Positions 1 to 9,500 of a stretch of 52,541 nucleotides of DNA are shown here, in pieces. A model generated the notes under the pieces. The model saw nothing but the letters and a program-made list of their open reading frames with translations. It made no database searches and had not been told where the DNA came from. The translations under genes were made by a program, and so were the position numbers. How positions within the stretch are numbered: position 1 is the first letter of the stretch; each line of letters starts with the position of its first letter. The DNA lies in NCBI GenBank assembly GCA_024277285.1, contig JAJRVM010000099.1, positions 1 to 52,541 of the forward strand, given 5' to 3'. Source of the DNA: Planctomycetota bacterium. Its GTDB lineage: Bacteria > Planctomycetota > Planctomycetia > Pirellulales > Pirellulaceae.

Positions 1-330
1 AGCGAAAGCTCGGGCCGAAAAGCGTCACGTCCGCGATGAACCGTTACCGGCTGTTGAACAGCCGGCGCCCCCTCGTGCCCAATCGACAGAGGGTATTCTG
101 CAACAGCGGTTCGCCCAGGGAGGCCGACTCTCTGGTGTTCCCAAACGGCGTCAAATCTACAGCTCAGCCAAATTGTCAGACACCTAATCCGGGACAAACT
201 CGGTCAGATAAGTCGGGACCTAGCACGTGGCGTCCCATCCCATCCCCTCCCTGGCATCGCGGGTAGCTCACCAGACGTTTTCACCCATGGGAGTCTTTTG
301 AAAGCGACATTACTTCATTCGGCTAAACTG
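1..330. other. Non-coding stretch at left edge, with one GC-rich hairpin
   Basis: I see no convincing gene here. The short open frame at 36-266 (+) has no ribosome binding site, no recognisable motif and a composition rich in Pro, Arg and Ser typical of chance frames. The only structure noticed is an 8-bp perfect inverted repeat (ccggctgt / acagccgg, 3-nt loop) at 47-65. It has no T-run on either side, so it could be a weak terminator for a gene outside the window or nothing. Confidence 0.5.
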
Positions 331-1407
331 TTACCTGTCTTGTAGTTTGAGTAACACTTCCTTGGCATCAATGCGTATCCGTGACGGCACCTCGTTTGAA
401 TCGCGTAATCGTTGCAAGCTGTCAAGCAGTTGTTGCTGGTGTGGTGTATCGTCGACGCGCAACAAACGCTCGGTAGCGCGGATTGCCGTGCTCAGAACCA
501 TCCACTGTTTTCTCGCTCGAGCTGACTCGGTCTTTTCGTTGCCGGTCGCCGTCCGATTTTCCGGATCGAGCATTTCGAGCAGAACGGGGATTGCTTTCGA
601 CCGGCATTGCCGAGCTAGGCCGGTTGCCGCGTTGTAGCGCACGTCAGGGCGTGGGTCTGTGACCAGATGCAGCAGTTCCTTGGTCGCGTCCGAACCACCG
701 ATTACTCCCAGAGCGAATGTCGCGGCCGCCGCGATGTCCGATTCGCTTGCCCCGCTTCCTGTCTGACCGGTATTCCGACTGGCGTCGACCAGCACTTCGA
801 TCGCCATGGAATTGGCCTGCAGCGTCTGCGCTCCGACATTTGTCGCGAGCACCGCAATCGCTTCGATGGCCGCCAGCTGCACATGTTGCTGAGAACGGCT
901 TGCGGGCCGTTGCCAGCGGTCGGCTGCCGCGCAGTCCAGCAGGGCGGGCAAGCCGTTGGGTATGCGGAAAGTGCCCAGTGCGCGGCACAGGAACGCACGG
1001 AACCGTGCAAGTTCCTCGTCCTCTTTTGCGCCTGCTCGGCGCGCCTCCTCTGCCTGCAGATTCTGTTGTATGAGAACGCGCGCCAAGGCGTCGCAGAGTT
1101 GGCGGTCGTCTCTTAACACATCATGGTCGGGATTGGCCAGCAATTGGGAAAGGGCGTATGCGTTCTGCCAGCTTCGCCGCCCCGGTTGTTGCATGCCTGC
1201 GACCAGGCTCTGGGGATCCTGTCCTTCGTGCAACAACCAGAATGCGGATAGCCACGCGCCGACGAATATCAGCACGATAAGGGCCGGCAAGACATAGAGG
1301 CCGACGCCGTGGGATTCTGAGTCGGTCGCCTCAGGAGAGTGTTCTTGGGCGGAGGCCTCTTTTGCCGAGACGGGCGCTGTGGAGTGTGATTCATCGCCAG
1401 ATGGCAT
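331..1407 (-). CDS. Membrane-anchored HEAT-repeat protein
   Basis: The chosen ATG at 1407 gives 358 residues and is preceded by a good ribosome binding site (aaagga about 10 nt upstream). The frame stays open to a GTG at 1599, but that extension lacks a site and is Arg/Thr rich. A polar Ser/Glu N-terminus of about 36 residues precedes one membrane helix (roughly 37-58, GLYVLPALIVLIFVGAWL). The rest is alpha-helical, with HEAT-like repeats in the second half (for example VTDPRPDVRYNAATGLA and IPVLLEMLDPEN). Such repeats usually bind other proteins. With one N-terminal helix it is probably a single-pass inner-membrane protein, but topology is not certain. It is divergent from the lipoate ligase gene with 336 bp between them. 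No enzymatic motif is visible, and a specific role cannot be given. Confidence 0.75.
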   Translation of the reverse strand: MPSGDESHSTAPVSAKEASAQEHSPEATDSESHGVGLYVLPALIVLIFVGAWLSAFWLLHEGQDPQSLVAGMQQPGRRSWQNAYALSQLLANPDHDVLRDDRQLCDALARVLIQQNLQAEEARRAGAKEDEELARFRAFLCRALGTFRIPNGLPALLDCAAADRWQRPASRSQQHVQLAAIEAIAVLATNVGAQTLQANSMAIEVLVDASRNTGQTGSGASESDIAAAATFALGVIGGSDATKELLHLVTDPRPDVRYNAATGLARQCRSKAIPVLLEMLDPENRTATGNEKTESARARKQWMVLSTAIRATERLLRVDDTPHQQQLLDSLQRLRDSNEVPSRIRIDAKEVLLKLQDR

Positions 1408-1743
1408 GGTCAAGCGTTCCTTTGCCGAAGAGCCGGTCGCAAAGCGGTTCGTGACGGGCACGATCCCAGTAGCCGTTGGCCGTTTATGACCTCTGGTCGT
1501 TACCCTTCCCATCACGCTAGAGTGTAGGAACGTTGAGGCTTCGAGGGGAGGGCAGCTGACGTGATAGTGCCCACGTCGGGTGCTGGCAGTCCGAGTCACA
1601 GGGCGGCAGGGCCGCCAGCCAATTACGCGCTACTGCTCGGATGGCATTGACCCGCTCTCCTTGGGCGCTGGCATTGGCGCAAGAGGTCCAAGCTACCTGC
1701 CCTTCATGGCACAAAACACGTTTTTGAGAGAACGAAACGCATC
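1408..1743. other. Divergent intergenic region between HEAT gene and lipoate ligase gene
   Basis: This 336-bp stretch should carry promoters for both flanking genes. A TTGACC hexamer lies near 1647, but there is no good -10 box at the right distance, so I do not call a promoter. No repeat or RNA gene was noticed. Confidence 0.4.
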
Positions 1744-2463
1744 ATGAAGCTGCTTGACGTGACACTGCCGACCCCCGCCGAGAATATCGCGTTGGACGAC
1801 GCGTTGCTCGAGCAAGCAGAGCAGGGGGAGGGGCCCGGCGAGTTGCTGCGATTGTGGGAATCGCCTGACCCGTTGGTCGTGATCGGCCGATCATCGCGTA
1901 TTGCCCAGGAAGTGAACCTGCCGGTGTGCCGCGAGCTGGGCATTCCAGTTGTGCGCCGCCCAAGCGGTGGTGCAGCGGTGGTTGCAGGACCGGGGTACTT
2001 GATGTACGCAGTGGTGCTGAGTTATGAAAAGCGACCGGCATTGCGCATGCTCGAGCGAGCTCACCAGACCGTACTGAGCGTAATGGCACAGGCACTTCGG
2101 TCGATCGTGCCGGACGTCGACATGTCGGGTATCAGCGACCTTGCGCGCGAAGATCGCAAGTTTTCGGGTAACAGTCTGCGTTGCAAACGCGACTACTTCT
2201 TGTACCACGGGACCATTCTCTATCAGTTCCCGCTGCAGCTGATCAGCCAGTGCTTGGGAACCGCTCCGCGCCAACCTGAATACCGCCGGCAACGTCAGCA
2301 TGACGCCTTCGTTACCAATTTTCCTGCCACCAGCGAGCAACTACGCTCGGCGATCTGTCAGGCTTGGTCGGCCGTCGAGTCGGTGGACACATGGCCGCGC
2401 GACCGCGTCGCGCAATTGGTGGCCGAGCGGTACTCGCAGGTTAGTTGGAACGAACGTTTGTAG
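1744..2463 (+). CDS. Lipoate-protein ligase A-like (BPL/LplA family)
   Basis: The product has 239 residues and is cytoplasmic. The family attaches lipoic acid (or octanoyl groups, or biotin in relatives) to a lysine of carrier domains such as those of 2-oxoacid dehydrogenases and GcvH. The lipoate-type signature RRPSGGAAVV lies at 71-80, where many members have RRxSGGGAV. The region around Lys139 (DRKFSGNS, then YHGTIL at 154-159) matches the lysine and HGTxL positions of LplA-type enzymes. It lacks the separate C-terminal domain of E. coli LplA and so resembles the compact single-domain ligases. Exact substrate (lipoate ligase, octanoyltransferase or amidotransferase) cannot be decided from sequence alone. 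The gene converges on the metallopeptidase gene with 43 bp between stops. The ATG has only a weak purine-rich site (gagaacgaa) upstream. Confidence 0.85.
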   Translation: MKLLDVTLPTPAENIALDDALLEQAEQGEGPGELLRLWESPDPLVVIGRSSRIAQEVNLPVCRELGIPVVRRPSGGAAVVAGPGYLMYAVVLSYEKRPALRMLERAHQTVLSVMAQALRSIVPDVDMSGISDLAREDRKFSGNSLRCKRDYFLYHGTILYQFPLQLISQCLGTAPRQPEYRRQRQHDAFVTNFPATSEQLRSAICQAWSAVESVDTWPRDRVAQLVAERYSQVSWNERL

Positions 2464-2506
2464 TGTGGTTTGAGCGAGCTCGACATGCCCTTTCGTGGCA
2501 ACGCCT

Positions 2507-3520
2507 TTACGTGGAAACACCCTGCAAAGCTTTCAGCCGACAGCAATGCTTGTACTTCTTGCCGCTGCCACAGGGGCAGGGGGCGTTACGTCCGACACGG
2601 CGCGGCCGGCGCAATATGGCGGTCGTGAGAAAGCTTTTCGTGTCTTGTCGGTACATCTTCTTCAGCATGGCGTACAATTCCGGGTTCTTGCGTTCAAGAA
2701 CGTCGGGTGCTTCGAATAAGTACTCGGTTAGTACCGCAAAGTATTCGGCTTCGTTCGTGTAAGCGTAGGGGTTGATATCGGTTCGGTGGTCAGGAGGGTG
2801 AGTGATCTCCTTGTGCACCCACGTCATCCAGGGTCGCACCACTTCGGGGGGCACGCCCGGCGGGACGCCGTCGATCGCGCCGTCAGCCTTGTCGACCAGG
2901 TGCGCGAATTCGTGAATCCCGACGTTCTGTTTGTCTTGCGGGTTGGCAAAGCCGGCGATCAGGTCGGGCTTGGAGAGTACCATGACGCCGTTCAAGTGAC
3001 CGGTGCCAACCATGCCCAAGATGTTGCGATCCGTTTGGCTGTCGGTCCCCATCTCGTCGGGACGGTAGTCGGAACCGAATGCCGACGGGTAGACCAGCAC
3101 TTCGCCCAATCGCGCATACTCCCAAACGGGAAATCCGAATACTGGTATGACGGCGCTGGCGGCGATCAACACGCGGCACGGATCGTCCACGTCGGTACGG
3201 ATTCCGGTGATGCGCACCTCGTCCAGGAACACCATCACCATCTGCCGAAATCGATCCTTGCCCTCATCATTCAAAGCGTTGAAGTAGGCGACCCTTCGGT
3301 GGAGAATCGCATCCCAAGCAGGTGGGAAGGGCTGTTGCATGACTCGCAGTCGTCGCCGCGTGCGTCGTCGGACAAGCCAATAGACGAACGGGCTCAGCGG
3401 CAACGCAAGTAGTAGCCACGGTTGAAAATAGCCGAGGGCACTGATCGCCAGTATGACCAACCCGGCCAGCAGCAGTGCGGATCGGTGGTTGTGTCCGTTT
3501 GATTCAGGTGTGACTAGCAT
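2507..3520 (-). CDS. M90 (MtfA-like) zinc peptidase with two N-terminal membrane helices and SEC-C tail
   Basis: The ATG at 3520 gives 337 residues; a TTG at 3565 would add 15. Two membrane segments lie at about 14-31 and 33-50, followed by a basic stretch RRRTRRRLR. The MtfA/M90 domain follows, with the zinc-binding HEFAH at 203-207 and a downstream NEAEYF (256-261) that probably supplies the third ligand. The last part is a SEC-C motif (APCPCGSGKKYKHCC, about 313-327), a small zinc-binding element best known from SecA. Family knowledge: E. coli MtfA is a soluble zinc peptidase that binds the regulator Mlc. The membrane anchor and SEC-C tail here point to a different setting, perhaps membrane-associated proteolysis on the cytoplasmic side. 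Active-site residues look intact. Confidence 0.85.
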   Translation of the reverse strand: MLVTPESNGHNHRSALLLAGLVILAISALGYFQPWLLLALPLSPFVYWLVRRRTRRRLRVMQQPFPPAWDAILHRRVAYFNALNDEGKDRFRQMVMVFLDEVRITGIRTDVDDPCRVLIAASAVIPVFGFPVWEYARLGEVLVYPSAFGSDYRPDEMGTDSQTDRNILGMVGTGHLNGVMVLSKPDLIAGFANPQDKQNVGIHEFAHLVDKADGAIDGVPPGVPPEVVRPWMTWVHKEITHPPDHRTDINPYAYTNEAEYFAVLTEYLFEAPDVLERKNPELYAMLKKMYRQDTKSFLTTAILRRPRRVGRNAPCPCGSGKKYKHCCRLKALQGVST

Positions 3521-3910
3521 ACTTGGTTGGTTCCATGGATCGTTTTGCAACCGTGGTACTGTCAAGCCACGAGTGGAAAAGGAATTGTCTCTGGAACGTT
3601 CCTTGGCACTCCGACTTGTTTGCCCCCCGCGTCTTAGCGTTTGCCGTCGACGCGAGCATACAGAACTGTAACCGCGGTGGCGGAGTCCGTCTAGCGACGT
3701 GTGTTGCTGGGGGCGCCCGCCAGATCTTCTAGACTCAGATCCTCTCGGCCCCCCTGCGAGCTTATCTCGCAGGTGAAACGGTGTGGCTGGCTTGAGACAA
3801 GATCACTCACTAGATCATGGCCGAGTAGATCACGTTGATTTGCATTGGCACGTGGCCGAGGCCGACCAGAACCGCCCGTTCCAGTCCAAAACGAGAGGCA
3901 GGCGTCGTTC
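3521..3910. other. Intergenic region upstream of the metallopeptidase gene
   Basis: About 390 bp between the exporter remnant and the metallopeptidase, which have the same orientation. Apart from the hairpin listed separately I see no gene. Short frames here are shadows without homology or ribosome binding sites. Confidence 0.4.
3753..3773 (-). terminator. Perfect hairpin 3' of the exporter remnant
   Basis: An 8-bp perfect stem (cctgcgag / ctcgcagg) with a 5-nt loop lies about 140 nt downstream of the exporter stop codon. No T-run follows on either strand, so it is not a textbook intrinsic terminator. It may act as an mRNA 3' end or have another role. Confidence 0.3.
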
Positions 3911-5557
3911 TCATGTAGCACGCGGCGCGGAGTCGCGATCTTTTCCGACTGGACCCTTGGGGAAGCAGAGCAACAAAGCGGGCAAAATCACGATGTCTCC
4001 CACCAGGGCCGCGATAAGCGCCGTGCATGCCAATTGGCCAAAACTGCGCAGTGGCGGCATGTCACTGATCAGTACTGCCGAAAACCCTCCCACAAGCACG
4101 ACGGTTGTCGTTACCAAGGCAGCTCCCACCGCGAGCATGCTGCGGTGTACCGCCGCGCGGCGATCACCGTCCACACGCAACTCACGGCGATAGCGAGCCA
4201 GGAAGTGGATCGTGTCATCCACGGCGATTCCCAGGCAAAGACTGAATGTTAACACACTGGCAACGCGTAGCGGCTCGCCGCTGAATCCAATCCATCCGCC
4301 GACCAGCAACAGAGGAAAGGCGTTCGGTAAAATGCTAATCAAACCAAGTTTGACGGATCGGAATGCGAGGATCAGGATCAGAAACACGATTAGCGCGGTC
4401 ATTGCCAGGCTCCTTCCCAAGTCGCCGATCATCCGGCGAACGTTGCGTGCCGCAACGACCGATGTGCCGGTGAGCTTCAGTTGGAACCCGCGATGAGCCT
4501 TTTCCAGTTGAGCGAGCTTCTCTTCTAGTCGTGTGAACACCGGCTCTAATGACGCGGCTCCGACGTCGGGAACGTGTGCCGTCACGACCAAACGGCGCAA
4601 ATCGGTGCGGACCAAACGGTCGCGCACGGGCTCGGGAATTCGGCGAAGTGTGGCGGCGGGACTTCGGCGACCGGGCACACTCTTGAGCACGGTCGCAACC
4701 GAAAACGAACCGCGGAGCGGCTGTTGTTGGTCAAGAACGTGTTGAACCGCGCCGGTCACTTCCCACAATTCTCGTGATCCAAAACTAACTCGATCGGGCC
4801 ATTGCACGACAACATATACCAGAAGCGATCCGCCAAAGGCCTTGTCGCAGTGGTCGATGACTTGTCGGGTCTCGCTGCTGCGTGGCAGCGACTCGGTCCA
4901 GCGAATGTCTGGCCGTACTAGTAGCGACCCCACGGCGAATACTACTGCTGTGCCGACGCCAGTTGCCGCGACGATCCGCGGGTGTCGCAGCACCAAGGCC
5001 AGCATTCGATCCAGTCGGCCCATGGGGCGAAGTATCGATGCACGCAACTCCGTGCCGCCGACTTTGGAACCCCAACGCGTGCTCGCCAGCAATGGGACCA
5101 CGAGGATCGTCGACGCGAACGTCAGCACCGAACCGCATGCACAGGCCAAACCAAACCGTTGAATCGCATCGAGCTCGGCGAGCACCAGCGACAAGAACGC
5201 CACACACGTGGTCAAAGATGTCAAGGCACAGGCGGCACCCACCTCGCACACTGCCTCGCGTGCCGCCTCTTGTGGCGACTTGCCTGCGCTGCGCGCGTTG
5301 CGGATATGGACCATCAGATGGACCGAGTCGGTAAAGCCAACCACAAACAACAGCGACGGGATGATCGTCCCCAGAACATTGATCCGTTCGCCGAGCATCC
5401 CCAGCAGACCGAGTGTCCAAATGACTCCCACTGCCGGCCCCGCGACACAAAGGGCGACGGCCGCCAAGCGGCGAAACAACAACATGGCGATCAGAGCCGA
5501 TACGGCCGCGCTGACCAGCGTGAACCGAGTTCGTTCGCGTCGTGTCGTCTTGGTCAA
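3911..5557 (-). pseudogene. RND/MMPL-type exporter, 5'-truncated
   Basis: The frame encodes 548 residues of an RND-superfamily (MMPL-like) exporter. About eleven membrane helices are visible: five near the start (to about residue 150), one around 175-200, then a periplasmic domain of about 170 residues, then five more. Intact family members have twelve helices, with one helix and a periplasmic domain preceding what is here the first helix. Both are absent, and the frame is closed by a TGA directly before the TTG start codon. Directly upstream, in another frame, lies the truncated lipocalin gene. The simplest reading is a deletion that joined the two genes. The remaining frame has no further stops, so the event may be recent, or a half-exporter may still be made. 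Without the first periplasmic domain normal transport is unlikely. Confidence 0.7.
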
Positions 5558-6289
5558 TCAGTGAGAGTGATTGGTGGCCGTTGTAACGCCGTTGCTCATC
5601 ACAAACCTGGTACACCATAATCTCGCGACCATCGTCTAACTGAAGGGCGAACCAATCCCAGCCACCCATCTGCGGGCAAAAATCGAAATCGCCAAACTCT
5701 CGGTCCATCCAAGCTGTGCCGGTCACTGCGTACGATTGCCCATCGACGCGTACTCCTCCTTCAGCCTTCATGCGAGGAAACGACAAGTGGTTTGAGATCT
5801 GGTTGCCGCCGCGGTGAAATTTACCATCGCGACCATGCCGGACTTCCGGCTTTGCGGGATCCAGGCAAAGCTCCAATTCGACCCCTTGCATCTGGGCCTT
5901 GAGTATGTGGCTGCCATGCGACTGGCTGACGTTCCAATCGCGCAGCCAAACACAATATCGATCACGCTTGGCTCCGGCTTTGAAATTGAAAGAACGTCGA
6001 TGTGCATAACGAAACTGGCGGGATGCGATGTCGGTCAGAGCAAAATGCGCAAAATGAATGCAGCGCGCGACGGGCCAAACCGGTGAGAAGCCGCCCACAT
6101 AGATCCCTTTGGTGCAATAACGAAAAACGTCAATTGAAAACCGAACTGACGTTCACCTGATCGCAGATGTCCGGTGTAGTGCCACCACTCGGTCTGTGAT
6201 TGGCGCTGACCGCGTAATTCAGCGGCTATCGGCGAAGCGGCGGTTGGCGAAACCGCGCACCGGCAAGCGTGGGACCATGTTGAATTCAT
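5525..6289 (-). pseudogene. AttH/CrtC-like lipocalin-type protein, frameshifted and 3'-truncated
   Basis: Two minus-strand frames together encode the first part of an AttH/CrtC (carotenoid 1,2-hydratase-like) protein. The first frame (ATG at 6289) carries SQTEWWHYTGHL and FGFQLTFF. The second continues with IHFAHFALTDI, then ANGxxxHL-like and FDFCPQMGGWDWFALQLDDG, all in family order. The switch falls at a run of five A (6123-6127 on the plus strand); one extra base there restores TFFRYCTKG in one frame, so this is a single-base loss or a sequencing error. Homology fades at about 5530, where the exporter frame begins, so the C-terminal part (probably 100 or more residues) is missing. AttH proteins often sit with FtsX-type ABC transporters; none is present here. 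Confidence 0.7.
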
Positions 6290-6530
6290 GCTATTGCGCG
6301 CGGAGCGGAGATTGACGTGGATTGTGGTACGCGGAAGCCCGCCAAAGCGATCAATGTCTCAGCATGTTGGGAAGACTCTGGTCGACATCGCTCTCCCTTT
6401 TGGGCACTACTGCCACTACACGCCATGGTAACTGCCGGCATTTCAGGCTGCAAGAAACAAAGTTCGGAGCAGAAAAAAGGAAAAGTTTTCCTCAGTCGCC
6501 GGCCAAATTACCTTCTTTTAGTGTCCAAGC

Positions 6531-9500
6531 TCACTGCCACGACGACGTGATATCACGCAGTAGCTCGGTCGAGTCTTCTTCGTCGAGCCACTCGCCAACG
6601 CTGTCGTAAAGAAGTTCGTCGACAGTTGAAAACAGGCGTTCGCGTGCAACGTCATGAGTAGCTTGCTTGCCGATGGGCAATTCCTCGATGCGCATCCCAC
6701 CGTCAGCCGTTACGGCGTAGAACGCGGGTGCGGCGCCAATCGCGGCAGGCTTGACAGGTTGTGCTGGCCGACGCGGCGTCTCCATGATCGGCACGTCCAA
6801 CGTGCGTGCCGGTCCATGGCTGACCGAGGAAGCTGCGTTGGAGAACGAACGGCGGGGCCGTGTTGAGGGATGGAGTTCCGGCGGTGTCAACGTCGCTTCA
6901 CCTTCTCCGCCCGATGGCCGATTCAGCTCGGTGATCACAAGTAGGGCGTCGATCGGCGACACGAAGCCGTCGCCACTGGTGTCGATATAGTTGGGTGGTC
7001 GGGTCGTCAAGATGGACGGGCGGGCCAAACTTCGGGAACCGGGGTCATTAAGCTCGGTGAGGATGATCAGCACATCGATGGGGGACACGAAGCTGTCGTC
7101 ATTGACATCGAAGGCATTGCGGTAGTTCTGCCAACTCTCTGCAACGACATACAGGCGGAAGCCCAAGCCATCTTCAATGATCTGCAGCCGGAAGCCGTTG
7201 CCCACTCCCAAGCTATCCGGATCATCGAAGTCCAACAGCCGACCAGCAACGATTATCTTGCCAAGCTGGACGCCGGGCTGAACGAGCAGTTGGCCTTCGA
7301 GCCAATCGCCCGTTGGTATTACCAGCGTATCGAACGCCGGTCTTCCATCCATTTCCCAGGCTTCGCCGGTGGCACGCAGACTGAAATCTGCCTCGCCAGC
7401 GCCGACGACGCGGACGTCGCCGAATTGTTGGGCGGTGAATCGCCCGGTGAGCAACGCGGGGGAATCGCCGTTTGCGGTGGCCAGGATCGTGTCGATAGTG
7501 CCTCCCGCTTCAACGCGCAGGTTAATCTGATTGGCGCTAATACGTGAAACGTTGCCGGCAAAGTGTAAGCTGTTGGGGCTGTTGATCACGCCGCCTCGGC
7601 CGCCGTAACGTATCGCGTCGACGGCGGTTGTTGCCGTGCGGTCCAACGTCGTGACCGACGCCGTGATCGTACCGCCGATGCTGGTGATTTGCTCGACTGA
7701 GTCGAGTTGTATGACGCCGCCAATCGAGCCGCCCTCGGTCGATTCGGGATCTACCGAGGCGTAGATGAGGTTGACCTGGCCAGCAACATTCACCGTTGCA
7801 TCGATCGAACCGCCCGCCGCCGAAAGCTCGCCCAAGCTGCCAGCCAACGTGATTTGACCAAGGATCGAACCGCCCACTCCGCCAATGGCCGTTGCTCGAA
7901 TTGCTTGACCACTTACCAACTCGGACCGCGTTGACCGATCGGTCGGCCCAAAGGCACTTCCGGCCAGGCCGAGTCGTGAGCCGGTTGATCCGCCAATCTG
8001 GAAGTCGGGCGAAGCGAAGTCCCCGCCGATTACCTCAAACGTCCCAAAGCCGTTGTCGATATCCGCTGCGGCTCCAAAGTTGCCGTCACGCACCGTGGCG
8101 TCGACCACGCTCCCTGCATGTAACAGACCGCTTCCCCATCCCCCGGTGATATCGATGACCGATACGATTCCCTCGGTTGATACGGTTACGTCATCGCCGA
8201 ACGACGCGTCAGCATAGATTCTCAGCGGATCGCTGGAGGTGCCTCTCGCGGCAATGCCGGCACCATCGGCCAGTCCGTTAGTGTAGATAGCATCGGTTAC
8301 CGTTCCCCCGATTAGCAGGTCGCCACGGAAGTTGTCGGCCCCGCGAAGATCCACGGAAAAGACGCCGTTGTCCGTGCGGATGCTCAGTGGTACTACTTGG
8401 TTCGCGGGCGGATTCGTGCCGTCGTCAACGATCGCAATGGAGGTGCTGCCGGGCGATGTTCCCGTGATCGAAACTTCGATGATCTGGCGCGGGTCGGGGT
8501 CAATGTTTCCAGGCTCGGGAATGAATCGCGTTGTGACTTCTCCCGGTCCATTGATTTCGAATCGGCCGGGCAGAAGTCCCTCTTGCTGACGCAGGAAGTC
8601 GGCGATGTCTTGGCGCGACGTGTCGAATTGCGCGGTGCAGCCGCTGGCGTAATATTTGCCCGTGATGGCCAGATTGTCGATCTGCCAGTCGGTCGCCTGA
8701 CCGCTCGTGTTGGTCAACCGAAACGTGACTGCGGAATCGGTGCACTGCTGGCCCTGAACCGGAAAGCCAAACGAGTCGGATCGGGATAATTCCGATCCGT
8801 ACCGGAATTTATATCGAGTCCAGTTTGGCGCGACCACTCCACTGGCGGCGCCGGCCAATGGATCGTCACTCGACATGATCGGTTCGGCAAACTGGTCCAG
8901 ATTCCAACGCAGTTCCCAGTCTCGCCGTCCGCCGTCTTTTTGCAACCCGAAGAAGTAGAGTCCCTGTACCAGCCAGCCACCTCGTTTCGGATCAACCGTA
9001 AACTCGAAGTACGATTCACTCTGGCGTGCCGTATCAACCGCGGCATTGGAACTGATAAGGCGTACGGCGCCGTTTGCGTCGTCGACCGCAAGCGGAAGGC
9101 CCGGTCCGGTCGGCACGCGCGCGGCGTCGTTCAGCCGAATCTCACTGACTTCAAAGTTTGGGAGCAGCGGCGCGAAGCCACTCAGTTGCGGTATGGACTT
9201 GGCCACAAAGTCTGGAGAGATTCGCCGTCCGTTAACGAAGTTCAGGCTGTCGAACGTGAAGTAGGTGAGCGTATCACTCGGCGGAAGCAGTTCGCTCAAG
9301 TCCGGTTCGTCATCATTCTGGATCGTCACCGTTGCTTCATCTCGGCCGACAAACAGTGTGACGCTACCTTCCTCAATAATTCCAGCTCGATCGAGTTTGA
9401 TCGAGAACGATTCGTCCGGTTCAAAAACGCGGTCGCGAACGATGCCGATCGTGATCGATTGCGTCAATGTGTCTTGGTCGAAGACTAATGTCCGGCTTGC

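Noticed and set aside
36..266. 76-residue plus-strand ORF at the left edge
   Set aside because: No ribosome binding site, no domain, Pro/Arg/Ser-rich chance composition.
6478..6492. Palindrome aggaaaa-g-ttttcct just downstream of the giant gene, as a terminator
   Set aside because: AT-only stem with a one-base loop; not a plausible RNA hairpin terminator.
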